Shown in pieces: positions 1 to 8,942 of a stretch of DNA of 64,000 bases. The stretch comes from Pseudolabrys sp035718275. GTDB taxonomy: Bacteria > Pseudomonadota > Alphaproteobacteria > Rhizobiales > Xanthobacteraceae. Made by a program: the position numbers and the translations under genes. Positions within the stretch are counted from its first letter, which is position 1; each line of letters begins with the position of its first letter. The DNA lies in NCBI GenBank assembly GCA_035718275.1, contig DASTHI010000006.1:1-64000 (forward strand), read 5' to 3'. The notes below the pieces were generated by a model, which searched no databases, was not told the DNA's origin, and worked only from the letters and a program-made list of their open reading frames with translations.

Positions 1-126
1 CCGCCTTAGTTCGCCAAGTTCGACGAACCTGTCGATCGACCGCAACAGATGATCGGCCGGAACGTGCCCTTCGAGCGAAAACTCATAGAACAACGCCGCT
101 TGTGCGACTTGCCGATGTCCCATCAT
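1..126 (-). CDS. IS1182/IS5-type DDE transposase, N-terminal fragment cut by window edge
   Basis: Reading the minus strand from the ATG at 126 gives 42 uninterrupted codons beginning MMGHRQVAQAALFYEF and continuing through HVPADHLLRSIDRF. This start is characteristic of the N-terminus of IS1182/IS5-type transposases, which typically open with MMG, then a LFYEFSLE-like stretch and a DHLLRSIDRF-like stretch. The rest of the protein, including the DDE catalytic domain, lies outside the window, so intactness cannot be judged. The GGGAGGCAGGAC leader just upstream (about 138-150 on this strand) fits an insertion-sequence end. The family assignment rests on recalled resemblance; exact IS name unknown. 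Confidence 0.7.
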   Translation of the reverse strand, partial: MMGHRQVAQAALFYEFSLEGHVPADHLLRSIDRFVELGELRR

Positions 127-382
127 GATCTTCAGTCCTGCCTCCCGCAGCGACTGAATCAGTGATCCTCATGCGTCGCAACTGCCGCCTTTTTCAACAC
201 AATCGACCCAAAGCGGGCAAGAGCGAATTACGGTACCTTTCCGCGCGGTCGGGAGGTTGCTATCCTTCTCTCGATCCACCCACTTCGGAACATGCCGCAT
301 TGCCTTCGTCCCGTGACCGGTGGATGAAAATTCCCACGCGACGCGCATTTGTACCGCGCGCACAGGTGAGGGGGAGATGTCC
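127..382. other. Intergenic leader between IS fragment and hydroxylase operon
   Basis: About 256 bases with no gene I can support. The first 40 or so are probably the non-coding end of the insertion sequence. The stretch CTTTTTCAACACAATCGACC near 190-209 resembles sequence I associate with IS-rich intergenic DNA of Rhizobiales, but I cannot confirm it. The promoter of the downstream operon must lie here; I see no clear -35/-10 pair. A purine-rich Shine-Dalgarno run, GGTGAGGGGGAG, sits at 365-376. Confidence 0.4.
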
Positions 383-853
383 ATGGCTAAAACAAAACCA
401 CTTACTGTGAATGGCAACCGGGTCTCAATCGATTCCGATGATCCAGAAATGCCGCTGCTCTATGTGCTGAGAGACAATCTCGGCTTGCACGGCCCGCGAT
501 TTGGCTGTGGTCTCGGTCAGTGCGGTGCCTGCACCGTTCACATCGATGGCAAAGCTGTTCGTTCCTGCATAACACCGTTGTCGGCGGTCGATTCCAGCGC
601 CAAGGTCGTGACGCTGGAAGGACTCGGCTCTCCGGAGAAACCGCATCCCGTGCAGAAGGCATTCATCGATGAGCAGGCCGCGCAGTGCGGTTACTGCATC
701 AACGGCATGATCATGCAATCTGCCGCGTTCCTCGCAACGAACAAGAAGCCAAGTGACGAAGAGATCAAGGCGGCGCTCGCGGAGAATCTTTGCCGTTGCG
801 GAACTCATGCGCGCATTCTTCGCGCGGTTAAGCGCGCTTCATCGCAGATATAG
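383..853 (+). CDS. [2Fe-2S] subunit of an IorA-type molybdenum hydroxylase
   Basis: Small electron-transfer subunit of a xanthine-dehydrogenase-family enzyme of the isoquinoline 1-oxidoreductase type. The 156-residue protein has the plant-type ferredoxin cysteines CGLGQCGACTVHIDGKAVRSC-like in the first third and the second cluster motif CGYCINGM followed by CRCG near the end, so both [2Fe-2S] clusters are complete. I chose the ATG at 383 (MAKTKP) because the run GAGGGGGAG lies 7 or so bases upstream; an in-frame ATG at 377 is embedded in that run. It pairs with the molybdopterin subunit 9 bases downstream. No FAD subunit is adjacent, so electrons probably go to a cytochrome or another acceptor, as in IorAB enzymes. 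Substrate unknown: an aldehyde or an N-heterocycle. Confidence 0.9.
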   Translation: MAKTKPLTVNGNRVSIDSDDPEMPLLYVLRDNLGLHGPRFGCGLGQCGACTVHIDGKAVRSCITPLSAVDSSAKVVTLEGLGSPEKPHPVQKAFIDEQAAQCGYCINGMIMQSAAFLATNKKPSDEEIKAALAENLCRCGTHARILRAVKRASSQI

Positions 854-862
854 GAGGCAGCC

Positions 863-3067
863 ATGAATATTCAGATTTCGCGGCGCAATGTTCTCCTCGG
901 GTCGGGTGCGCTTATTGTCAGTTTCTCGTTGGCTGGTTCGATGGCCGACGCTCAAGTTCAAGGCGGCACCAAACCGCTTACTCTAACGGAGGTCGACTCG
1001 TTCCTGGCGATCGACGGAAATGGGAAGGTCACCGTCTATTCAGGAAAGGTCGACCTCGGCACCGGCATCTCTACTGCGCTGCGGCAGATTGTGGCGGAAG
1101 AATTGGACGTGCCGATCGAGCACATTGAGCTGATCCAGGGTGACACCCTGATCACGCCCAACCAGGGCACCACGTGGGCGAGTGTGAGTGTGCAGGTTGG
1201 CGGCATGCAGCTGCGCCAGGCATCCGCAGCCGCGCGTCAGATGCTGCTGTCCGAGGCGGAAAGGAGACTCGGCACCGGCCAGCTGACCGTGACCGAAGGC
1301 GTGATTTCCGGCGGCGGGAAGAAAGTGAGTTACGGAGAACTTGTCGGCGGCAAGAACTTCGCCATCAAGCTCGATCCGAAGCAGCCGGTGAAGGAAAAAG
1401 CGCCGAAAGACTACAAGGTTGTTGGCCGCGCGACGCCGCGCGTCGATATCCCGGCCAAAATGACCGGGCACTTCACTTATATGCAGGACTTCAAAGTGCC
1501 CGGAATGCTGCATGGCCGCGTGGTTCGTCCGGCAGCTATTGGAGCGAAACTGGAAAGTGTGGATGATTCCGCTCTTAAAAACATCCCAGGAATCGTCAAA
1601 GTGGTGCGCGAGGGCGATTTCCTCGGCGTCGTTGCGTCTAACGAATGGGATGCAATCCGCGGTGCAGCCGCCATTCGGGCCACTTGGTCGAAGTCAGAAA
1701 CGCTGCCCGATCAGGCCAAACTTTGGGACCACGTCCGCGCTACTAAAGTAGCTAAGGAAGAAGTCACCAGCAACATCGGCAACACTTCCGAGGCCATGGG
1801 CAAGGACGGCGCCAAAGTCGTCAAGGCAACCTATGACTTCGCGATCCACACCCACGGTTCGATTGGACCCTCTTGCGCTATAGCCGAATTCAAGGATGGC
1901 GCGCTGACGTCTTGGTCAGCGTCGCAGGCGACGCACAATTTGCGCAGGCAGCTTGCGCTGATGTTCTCGTTACCAGTCGATAAGGTACGTTGTATCTATG
2001 TCGAAGGCTCGGGGTGCTATGGCCGCAATGGCCATGAGGACGCCGCTGCCGATGCCGCCCTGCTGGCAAAGGCCGTCGGCAAGCCGGTGCGAGTGCAATG
2101 GTCGCGCGCTGACGAGCATGGCTGGGATCCCAAGGGGCCCCCGACCTTGATGGATATGCGGGCCAGTCTTGACGCAGGCGGAAACGTAACGGCGTGGGAA
2201 GGCGACTTCTATATGCCGCAGCAGACACCGGGCGGATTTTTGGTGCCCCTGGTGGCGGCCACGCTTTCTGGCATGCCGGCCGGGAACGACATTGCACCCG
2301 GTAACGTGTTTCAGAACTCAGCAATCCAGTACAAATTCGCCAACATCAAAACCGTCTGCAAGCGTTTGGAGACTACGCCGCTTCGTCCTTCATGGATCAG
2401 GACGCCGGGGCGCTTGCAGAACTCCTACGCCAACGAATGTTTTATGGACGAGCTTGCGGCCGCCGCGAACATGGATCCGCTCGAGTTCCGTCGGAAATAT
2501 CTCGATGACAAGCGTGGTCTCGAACTGCTCGATCGCCTCGTTGCACTCGCTAAATGGGAGAAAAGACCGTCCCCACAAAAAGGCGTAAACGGCAATGTTG
2601 TGAAAGGACGTGGCGCCTCATACGTGAAATATGAGCTGGTGCGTACTTACATTGGCGCAGTTGCCGAAGTGGAAGTCGAACGCTCGACCGGTGTGATACA
2701 CGTGCCAAAATTCTACGTCGTGCATGACTGCGGCCAAATTATAAATCCCGATGGCCTGAAGAATCAGATTGAAGGCAATGTCATGCAAACCGTGAGCCGC
2801 ACGCTGATCGAGGAACTGAAATTCGATCGTTCCCGCGTAACCAGCCTCGACTGGGCGAGCTATCCTATCCTTAAGTTCCCGCAGATGCCGGAGATCGTAA
2901 TAGAACTCGTCGACCGCCCGACCGAGAAACCATGGGGAGCCGGCGAACCTACCTCTGCTGTAGTCTCCTCGGCGATTTCCAACGCGGTGTTTGATGCAAC
3001 TGGCGTCCGTTTGCGTTCGGTTCCTTACACGCCAGCCAAAGTCAAAGCCGCAATACAAGCGTCTTAA
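863..3067 (+). CDS. Molybdopterin subunit of an IorB-type hydroxylase, Tat-exported
   Basis: Large catalytic subunit (734 residues) of the preceding two-subunit molybdenum hydroxylase. The N-terminus SRRNVLLGSGALIVSFSLAG is a twin-arginine signal followed by a hydrophobic stretch, so the folded enzyme is probably exported with its small partner, as known for IorB/aldehyde dehydrogenases of this class. Two molybdopterin-binding halves follow; near the C-terminus the WGAGEP segment carries the Glu that in this family acts as base next to molybdenum. An AGGAGGCAG-type Shine-Dalgarno is just ahead of the ATG. The length matches the family. Substrate is not readable from sequence. A broken or low-quality terminator-like hairpin follows. 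The family call is firm; function as isoquinoline, nicotinate or aldehyde oxidase is open. Confidence 0.88.
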   Translation: MNIQISRRNVLLGSGALIVSFSLAGSMADAQVQGGTKPLTLTEVDSFLAIDGNGKVTVYSGKVDLGTGISTALRQIVAEELDVPIEHIELIQGDTLITPNQGTTWASVSVQVGGMQLRQASAAARQMLLSEAERRLGTGQLTVTEGVISGGGKKVSYGELVGGKNFAIKLDPKQPVKEKAPKDYKVVGRATPRVDIPAKMTGHFTYMQDFKVPGMLHGRVVRPAAIGAKLESVDDSALKNIPGIVKVVREGDFLGVVASNEWDAIRGAAAIRATWSKSETLPDQAKLWDHVRATKVAKEEVTSNIGNTSEAMGKDGAKVVKATYDFAIHTHGSIGPSCAIAEFKDGALTSWSASQATHNLRRQLALMFSLPVDKVRCIYVEGSGCYGRNGHEDAAADAALLAKAVGKPVRVQWSRADEHGWDPKGPPTLMDMRASLDAGGNVTAWEGDFYMPQQTPGGFLVPLVAATLSGMPAGNDIAPGNVFQNSAIQYKFANIKTVCKRLETTPLRPSWIRTPGRLQNSYANECFMDELAAAANMDPLEFRRKYLDDKRGLELLDRLVALAKWEKRPSPQKGVNGNVVKGRGASYVKYELVRTYIGAVAEVEVERSTGVIHVPKFYVVHDCGQIINPDGLKNQIEGNVMQTVSRTLIEELKFDRSRVTSLDWASYPILKFPQMPEIVIELVDRPTEKPWGAGEPTSAVVSSAISNAVFDATGVRLRSVPYTPAKVKAAIQAS

Positions 3068-3080
3068 GCGAAGATCGTTG

Positions 3081-3111
3081 CGGAGCGTTCCTGATTTCTC
3101 GGGGCGCTCCG
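3081..3111 (+). terminator. Weak hairpin after the IorAB-type operon
   Basis: CGGAGCG at 3081-3087 pairs exactly with CGCTCCG at 3105-3111 around a 17-base loop. There is no T-run after it, so if it terminates transcription it is not a classical intrinsic terminator. It sits 14 bases after the stop of the large subunit and before the F420 operon promoter region. Confidence 0.25.
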
Positions 3112-3280
3112 TTCACGATTGGTGTAACGCCCCGGCACGGTCCCATCAGCCTTCGTTCGCTTCGCTCTGCGCATCCAATCAGCTCTCGTCGCGTCAGAGT
3201 GTCGTCCGTCGACCGAAAGGTATTGTCTTCCTATACATAGTACCTTACGGTTCGAAACGATCCACGTGGCAGCGGAAAAT

Positions 3281-3952
3281 ATGCAAGGCCGGCCTACCAT
3301 CGCCATTCTTGGTGGAACGGGTGATCTCGGATCCGGCCTGGCTCGGCTTTTCGCCGCCGCCGGCTACCCAGTGGTGATCGGCTCGCGCGCGAAGGAAAAG
3401 GCCAAACATTTTTCGGCACAACTTTCGACCGAGCTCGCAAGAGAAGTTCGCGGTGAAGACAATCGAGGCGCTGCGGCGTCTGCTGACATTGTATTCCTTT
3501 GCGTGCCCTATTCCAATCACGACCAGATCCTTGCAGAGGTTAAGCCGGTGATAGACGGCAAAATTCTCATCGATGCGGTCGTTCCATTGGTGCCGCCCAA
3601 GGTTTCAGTCGTCCAGCTTCCGGCGGCAGGATCGCCCGCACTCGTAGCGCAGCGCACGTTGGGAGAAGGCGTGCGGGTTGCCGCAGCTTTTCACAATGTA
3701 GGCGCCAAGAAATTGCATCGCGGCGAAAAGGCCGACTGCGACGTATTGGTTTTTGCCGATGATGCTGCGGTGCGTGAGCAGGTGATTGAGCTCGCTCATG
3801 TCGTTGCCACGCGCGGTGTTGATGGAGGCGTGCTTGCCAATGCCGTCGCCGCCGAGGCGCTCACCTCGGTCTTGATCGCGATCAACCGTCGGTACAAGGT
3901 TGCCGGGGCCGGTATCCGCATAACGGGATTGCCGACGGTCGAGACTCGGTGA
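3281..3952 (+). CDS. fno: F420:NADP+ oxidoreductase (NADPH-dependent F420 reductase)
   Basis: Hydride exchange between NADP(H) and coenzyme F420; in a bacterium with NADPH surplus it would supply F420H2. The Rossmann start ILGGTGDLGSGLARLFAAAG with the following VIGSR, where Arg suits the NADP phosphate, is typical of Fno, as is the IDAVVPL / AAFHNVGA pair in the middle. About 223 residues, normal for the family. I prefer the ATG at 3281 with AGCGGAA just upstream; an in-frame GTG at 3266 would add five residues. It is the first gene of a five-gene F420 operon, 7 bases before cofE, which supports the assignment strongly. Confidence 0.88.
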   Translation: MQGRPTIAILGGTGDLGSGLARLFAAAGYPVVIGSRAKEKAKHFSAQLSTELAREVRGEDNRGAAASADIVFLCVPYSNHDQILAEVKPVIDGKILIDAVVPLVPPKVSVVQLPAAGSPALVAQRTLGEGVRVAAAFHNVGAKKLHRGEKADCDVLVFADDAAVREQVIELAHVVATRGVDGGVLANAVAAEALTSVLIAINRRYKVAGAGIRITGLPTVETR

Positions 3953-3959
3953 ATGTTGG

Positions 3960-4727
3960 ATGGTGGCAAGAGGCCTCACGCTGAACGCTTTGGCGGGGCT
4001 TCCACTCGTAAACCCCGGCGATGATCTCGCTGCGCTGATCATAGCCGCTTTGCGACGGACAAATATCGTTCCGCGCGACAAAGACGTTCTCGTCATCGCG
4101 CAAAAGATCGTGTCGAAGACAGAAGGACGTCTGGTCGATCTCAAAACCGTCGTGCCGTCTGCACGTGCCATGGTTGTCGCCAAAGAAGTGAACAAGGACG
4201 CTCGCTTGGTCGAGGTTATTCTCTCCGAGTCCCATGAGATCATACGGCAGAAGCGAGATGTCCTGATCGTTGCTCACCGACTCGGTTTCATCATGGCGAA
4301 TGCCGGGGTAGATCAATCGAACGTCGCCGGCGAAGACAGCGATCAAGTGCTGCTGCTGCCGCGCAACCCGGACGCTTCGGCCACCGCTTTGAAGGCGAGG
4401 CTCGACCGCGAATTCGACGTCGACTTTGGGGTCATCATCAATGATAGCTTCGGGCGCCCGTGGCGGCATGGCGTGGTAGGAGTGGCCTTGGGTGTGGCCG
4501 GAATTCCGGTGTTGCGCAATCTGGTCGGCGAGCCCGATCTCTTTGGCCGCAGGATGCGGGTCACCGAAGTCGCTTTCGCGGATGAGATAGCGGCAGCGGC
4601 CTCGTTGCTGATGGGCCAGGGAGCCGAGGGCCAGCCCGCCATACATGTTCGCGGGCTGGACTGGGATGCGCCGGCCATGCCGGCATCCGCGCTATTGAGG
4701 CCCAAGGATCAGGATCTGTTCAGATGA
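3960..4727 (+). CDS. cofE: Coenzyme F420-0:L-glutamate ligase
   Basis: Adds gamma-linked glutamates to F420-0 using GTP. The 255-residue protein has the CofE hallmarks DVLVIAQKIVSKTEGR near residue 45 and INDSFGRPWRHG near 165, followed by GVALG. It is the stand-alone CofE type: it lacks the C-terminal nitroreductase-like domain that makes the actinobacterial FbiB bifunctional. That second activity may be supplied by the gene at 18300-18932. The stop overlaps the cofD start in an ATGA, indicating translational coupling inside the operon. Confidence 0.93.
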   Translation: MVARGLTLNALAGLPLVNPGDDLAALIIAALRRTNIVPRDKDVLVIAQKIVSKTEGRLVDLKTVVPSARAMVVAKEVNKDARLVEVILSESHEIIRQKRDVLIVAHRLGFIMANAGVDQSNVAGEDSDQVLLLPRNPDASATALKARLDREFDVDFGVIINDSFGRPWRHGVVGVALGVAGIPVLRNLVGEPDLFGRRMRVTEVAFADEIAAAASLLMGQGAEGQPAIHVRGLDWDAPAMPASALLRPKDQDLFR

Positions 4728-5710
4728 ACGTTCGATCCTCTCGAAATCGTGTACTCGCGCTTTGCGGTGGAATTGGCGGAGCCAAGCTCGCGCTCGGGCT
4801 CTATCGCGCGCTCGGCGCAAAGCTGACCGTGGTTGTGAATACTGGCGACGACTTCGAGCATCTCGGCCTGAATATCTCTCCTGATCTCGATACAGTGCTG
4901 TATACTCTCGCTGGCGTCGCTGATCCGGAACGAGGCTGGGGACGAGCGCACGAAACCTGGCAATTCATGACTGCGCTTCAGGAGCTCGGCGACGAGACCT
5001 GGTTTCAGCTCGGCGATCGCGATCTTGCGATGCATGTCCAGCGGAGCGCATGGCTGCGTGCCGGCATGAGCCTATCCGCTTTCGCGGCACATGCTGCGAA
5101 ACAATTCAAAATCGACGCAGATATCCTGCCGATGACGAACAGTGTCGTGCGTACGATGGTCGAGACCGACGAGGGGGTTTTGCCGTTTCAGGACTATTTC
5201 GTGCGGCGCCGTTGCGAGCCGGTCGTGCGCTCGATCCGTTTTCTCGGCGCCGCCGAGGCCTCGCCCGCACCCGGTGTGATCGATCTGATTGCCGGTTCAA
5301 CTTTGCAGGCGGCGATAATCTGTCCATCGAATCCGTATCTCAGCGTCGATCCCGTCCTAGCCGTGCCCGGCATCGCATCGGCGCTTGCCAGCGCGGCGGT
5401 ACCGGTCATCGCCGTGTCGCCGATCATCGGCGGAAAAGCGGTGAAGGGCCCGACGGCAAAGATCATGGAGGAGCTTGGGTTTGCGCTCACGAATGAATCG
5501 ATCATTGCACATTATCGCGGGTTGATCGACGGGCTGGTCATTGATGAGGCGGACGCAAGCGATCGGCAGCGCGTCGATGTGCCGGTGCTGGTGACGCGCA
5601 CGATAATGCGAGACCTGAGCGACCGCGAACGACTTGCTCATGAAGTTCTTGCTTTTGCCGAGACTCTGGATCGTCCAAAGGTGATGCAGCGTGCCGGGGG
5701 CCTCCGATGA
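4724..5710 (+). CDS. cofD: 2-phospho-L-lactate transferase (F420-0 or dehydro-F420-0 synthase)
   Basis: Joins the activated three-carbon phosphate moiety made by CofC to the deazaflavin Fo. Recognised from the N-terminal GGIGGAKLALGLYRAL nucleotide loop, VNTGDDFEHLGLNISPDLDT, and the downstream RGWG and LGDRDLAMH segments, all typical of CofD/FbiA. 328 residues is the usual size. Start and stop overlap cofE and cofC by four bases each (ATGA). Whether the donor is phospholactyl, phosphoenolpyruvyl or 3-phosphoglyceryl guanosine diphosphate cannot be decided here, but a nearby reductase candidate favours the phosphoenolpyruvate route. Confidence 0.93.
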   Translation: MNVRSSRNRVLALCGGIGGAKLALGLYRALGAKLTVVVNTGDDFEHLGLNISPDLDTVLYTLAGVADPERGWGRAHETWQFMTALQELGDETWFQLGDRDLAMHVQRSAWLRAGMSLSAFAAHAAKQFKIDADILPMTNSVVRTMVETDEGVLPFQDYFVRRRCEPVVRSIRFLGAAEASPAPGVIDLIAGSTLQAAIICPSNPYLSVDPVLAVPGIASALASAAVPVIAVSPIIGGKAVKGPTAKIMEELGFALTNESIIAHYRGLIDGLVIDEADASDRQRVDVPVLVTRTIMRDLSDRERLAHEVLAFAETLDRPKVMQRAGGLR

Positions 5711-6426
5711 TTCCCGGCAATCGCATTTGGGCCGTCATCCCCGTTAAACGCTTCTCCGATGCCAAGACGCGCCTGGCATCGGTGCTTGGCGCCGCCGAGC
5801 GCCTCGAACTCGCCCGCCTGATGTTTGAGGACGTCCTCGATGCTCTCGTCCAGTGCCGGGCGGTTTTTGCCGGCACGCTGGTCGCGACGTCGGATACCGA
5901 GGCAGCAGTCCGGGCGAAGCGTCGCGGTGCCGAAGTGGTGTTTGACACAGCCGACCGCGGTATCAATGCAGCCGTCAAACAAGCAGTTCGATCTATTCAG
6001 ATGTATACCGATGATGGGCTCATGGTGGTGCCATCCGATATTCCTCAGGTTGCGTCCAATACGCTCGCGCAGGCCGCGCGAGCGATTGCAAAAAGACCAA
6101 GCCTGGCGATTGCAGCAGCGGCCGACGACCGTGGCACGAATCTTTTTGCCTGCCGTCCCGCCCACGTCATTCCAACTTGCTTCGGACCCTTGAGCTTCGA
6201 GCAGCATCTCGACGCAGCCCAGCAGGCCGGGGTCGCGGTGCAAACGCTTTGCATGCCCGAGCTTTCCCTGGACATCGACCGACCGGAAAACCTGCTTGCG
6301 TTCCTGAGACTTAAATCGCCGACGCGGACGCATGCGTTTCTCTCCGGAATTCCGGTGGCCGAGCGCATCGAGGAATATCGCGATTTCGTCAGCCGGGTGC
6401 CCGAGCATGCGGCGGCAAAGGTCTAG
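5707..6426 (+). CDS. cofC: 2-phospho-L-lactate / phosphoenolpyruvate guanylyltransferase
   Basis: Activates the small phospho-acid with GTP for CofD. The protein (239 residues) opens with AVIPVKRFSDAKTRLA, the nucleotidyltransferase signature of CofC/FbiD, and has VPSDIPQV around residue 102, where the acidic residue helps bind magnesium. Ordinary length for the family. It overlaps cofD by four bases and ends four bases before the start chosen for fbiC, so the genes are almost certainly one transcript. Substrate preference (phospholactate, phosphoenolpyruvate, phosphoglycerate) is not visible by eye. Confidence 0.9.
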   Translation: MIPGNRIWAVIPVKRFSDAKTRLASVLGAAERLELARLMFEDVLDALVQCRAVFAGTLVATSDTEAAVRAKRRGAEVVFDTADRGINAAVKQAVRSIQMYTDDGLMVVPSDIPQVASNTLAQAARAIAKRPSLAIAAAADDRGTNLFACRPAHVIPTCFGPLSFEQHLDAAQQAGVAVQTLCMPELSLDIDRPENLLAFLRLKSPTRTHAFLSGIPVAERIEEYRDFVSRVPEHAAAKV

Positions 6427-6430
6427 GACC

Positions 6431-8818
6431 ATGAATTTGGACCTTGAGAATCTGCTGAGGACCGATAATTGTACGCTGGAGCCCGAAGAAGCCTTGCGGC
6501 TCGAGTCAATCACCGATCTTGCGACGTTGATGCGTGCGGCAGCGCGCCGGCGCGACATCGCTCACGGTGCGGCACTCTCTTATTCGCGCAAGGTGTTCAT
6601 TCCGCTCACCAAGCTGTGCCGTGATGTCTGTCACTATTGCACCTTCGCTCACGCTCCACGAGATGATGAGCCTGCTTTTCTTTCTCGCGAGGCGGTGCTG
6701 GCAATTGCCCGAGCCGGACGCGAGGCCGGATGCAACGAGGCACTCTTCACGCTTGGCGACAAACCCGAGCTTCGCTATCGCGCTGCGCGCGAAGCGCTCG
6801 ATCGGCTTGGCCACTCCAGCACACTGTCATATCTCGCCGAGGTTGCCCGTCTGGTGTTCGATGAGACCGGGCTGCTGCCACACGTCAATCCGGGCCTGCT
6901 CAGCGCGGATGATGTGGCAGCATTGCGCAAGGTGTCGATCTCTCAAGGCGTGATGCTGGAGACCATATCTCCCCGACTCGGGAAACGCGGCGGACCACAC
7001 TTTGGCTCACCGGATAAGGAGCCGATGTCGCGGCTGGCCACCATCCGCGCGGCTGGTGAGCAGCGGGTCCCATTTACGACAGGCATCTTGATCGGTATCG
7101 GCGAGACCCGGCGCGAACGCATCGAGGCGTTGCTGGCACTGCGGGACCTGCACAACACGTACGGCCATATTCAGGAAATCATAATTCAGAATTTCTGCCC
7201 GAAGCCGGGCACCCGCATGGCGCATGCGCCGGCGCCCTCGCTTGAAGAGCATCTTTGGACGATCGCGGTGGCGCGATTGATATTTCCAGGGTCGATGAAT
7301 ATTCAGGCGCCGCCCAATCTCAGTCCGCGATCGGTGAGCAGACTGGTGGAAGCCGGCATCAATGATTGGGGCGGTGTGTCGCCGGTGACGCCCGATCACG
7401 TCAATCCGGAAGCCCCGTGGCCACATTTGCGAGTGCTGCAGCGGGCGGCGATGGTTGCGGGCAAACGGCTGGTCGACCGACTCGCGATCTATCCAAGCTA
7501 TGCAAGCAGGAGCGAAATCTGGGTCGACTCCGCTTTGCGTCCTGCGCTGCTGCAACGCATCGACGCCGAGGGCTGGCCGCGTACTGACGATTGGTCGGCC
7601 GGCACGGATGCACCACTGCCGCCCGAGGCGCGCGCGCTCGCGGCGCCTGCCATCGTAGGCAGCGATCTCGCGCCTATCCTTGACCGCGCCGCTGGTGGCC
7701 GCAGCCTTGCGGAGAGGGACATTGTTCGCTTGTTTCAGGCGCGCAACGACGACTTCGCCGCAGTTTGCGCGGCGGCGGACACCTTGCGGCGGGAGATATG
7801 CGGCGACGTCGTATCCTATGTCGTAACGCGCAACATAAACTACACCAACATTTGCTCCTTCAAATGCAAGTTCTGCGCGTTCTCGAAAGGCAAGATGAGC
7901 GAGAACCTGCGCGGGCGGCCATACAACCTGTCGCTTGATGAAGTCGCTCTGCGCGTATGTGAGGCTTGGGGGCGAGGCGCGACTGAAGTGTGCATGCAGG
8001 GCGGGATCCATCCGGACTTCAACGGGAGCACCTACATCGAGATATGCCAGGCCGTCCGTAGAGCGGTGCCGAACATTCACATTCACGCTTTCTCTCCATT
8101 GGAGGTGCATCACGGCGCGGAAACTCTAGGCCTGCCAGTGCGTGAATTTCTCCTGCGCCTCAAGGAGGCCGGTCTCGGCACTCTGCCGGGCACTGCGGCT
8201 GAGGTGCTCCACGACGAGGTGAGGGCGGTGCTTTGTCCCGACAAGATCAGCACGTCGCGTTGGCTCGAGGTGATGAGAGCGGCGCATCGAACAGGTTTCA
8301 AGACCACCGCGACGATCATGTATGGCCACGTCGACAGCTATGTGCACTGGGCACGTCATTTGCTGCACCTGCGCCAACTGCAGGACGAAACCGGCGGATT
8401 TACTGAATTCGTCCCGCTGCCATTTGTGCACATGGAATCGCCAATTTTTTTGAAGGGCAATGCGCGGCGGGGCCCTACATTTCGGGAAGCCGTGCTGATG
8501 CATGCAGTGGCGCGGCTCGCGTTCCATCGGTTGCTTCCGAATGTACAAGCCTCGTGGGTAAAGATGGGGCCGCAGGGAGTGAAAGTATGCTTGCGTGCCG
8601 GAGCGAACGATCTCGGCGGCACATTGATGGATGAAACGATAACCCGTTCGGCCGGAGCGGTGCACGGGCAGGAGATGACGCCGGCAATGATGGAAAGCAT
8701 CATTCGCGACATCGGGCGCACGCCAAGGCAACGCGATACGACCTATCGCGATGTGACTGAAGAACGGTACCGCACGTCATTCCTGTCGAGGAGTGGAGAA
8801 AGAATAGCGAGCCGATAA
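6431..8818 (+). CDS. fbiC: Fo synthase, fused CofG-CofH radical SAM enzyme
   Basis: Makes 7,8-didemethyl-8-hydroxy-5-deazariboflavin (Fo), the F420 chromophore, from tyrosine and a flavin precursor. Two radical SAM halves are fused: the first [4Fe-4S] motif CRDVCHYC gives cysteines 63, 67 and 70, the second CSFKCKFC gives cysteines 475, 479 and 482. The CofG-like half is N-terminal and the CofH-like half C-terminal, the arrangement found in actinobacterial and proteobacterial FbiC. I use the ATG at 6431 (MNLDLENLL); the open frame extends upstream to 6332 but that part overlaps cofC and looks spurious. 795 residues, usual length. Confidence 0.94.
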   Translation: MNLDLENLLRTDNCTLEPEEALRLESITDLATLMRAAARRRDIAHGAALSYSRKVFIPLTKLCRDVCHYCTFAHAPRDDEPAFLSREAVLAIARAGREAGCNEALFTLGDKPELRYRAAREALDRLGHSSTLSYLAEVARLVFDETGLLPHVNPGLLSADDVAALRKVSISQGVMLETISPRLGKRGGPHFGSPDKEPMSRLATIRAAGEQRVPFTTGILIGIGETRRERIEALLALRDLHNTYGHIQEIIIQNFCPKPGTRMAHAPAPSLEEHLWTIAVARLIFPGSMNIQAPPNLSPRSVSRLVEAGINDWGGVSPVTPDHVNPEAPWPHLRVLQRAAMVAGKRLVDRLAIYPSYASRSEIWVDSALRPALLQRIDAEGWPRTDDWSAGTDAPLPPEARALAAPAIVGSDLAPILDRAAGGRSLAERDIVRLFQARNDDFAAVCAAADTLRREICGDVVSYVVTRNINYTNICSFKCKFCAFSKGKMSENLRGRPYNLSLDEVALRVCEAWGRGATEVCMQGGIHPDFNGSTYIEICQAVRRAVPNIHIHAFSPLEVHHGAETLGLPVREFLLRLKEAGLGTLPGTAAEVLHDEVRAVLCPDKISTSRWLEVMRAAHRTGFKTTATIMYGHVDSYVHWARHLLHLRQLQDETGGFTEFVPLPFVHMESPIFLKGNARRGPTFREAVLMHAVARLAFHRLLPNVQASWVKMGPQGVKVCLRAGANDLGGTLMDETITRSAGAVHGQEMTPAMMESIIRDIGRTPRQRDTTYRDVTEERYRTSFLSRSGERIASR

Positions 8819-8850
8819 ACTGATGCAGATCAAAGGAATTAAAAAACCTA

Positions 8851-8871
8851 TTGTTCTAATCTTAGTATGAC
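8851..8871 (+). promoter_or_regulatory. Palindromic operator candidate ahead of PLP/CoA-transferase operon
   Basis: TTGTTCTAATCTTAGTATGA lies in the 124-base gap between fbiC and the next gene, about 80 bases before its start. Its core CTAATCTTAG (8856-8865) is a near-palindrome of the form CTAA-NN-TTAG. The 16 bases CTAATCTTAGTATGAC at 8856-8871 recur exactly, in the opposite orientation, at 34448-34463 ahead of the second cox operon. Its placement suggests a regulator site and separates this operon from the F420 genes. Confidence 0.5.
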
Positions 8872-8942
8872 TTTATTGTCCCGCTACTATCCCTCCACTG
8901 TACGCAAAGATCGCGGCACATGAGATCCGGGATCCTCTCACG

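Noticed and set aside
7007..8113. Minus-strand open frame of 368 codons inside fbiC
   Set aside because: Entirely antisense to a gene with clear radical SAM motifs; no recognisable domain and Arg/His-rich composition typical of a shadow frame.
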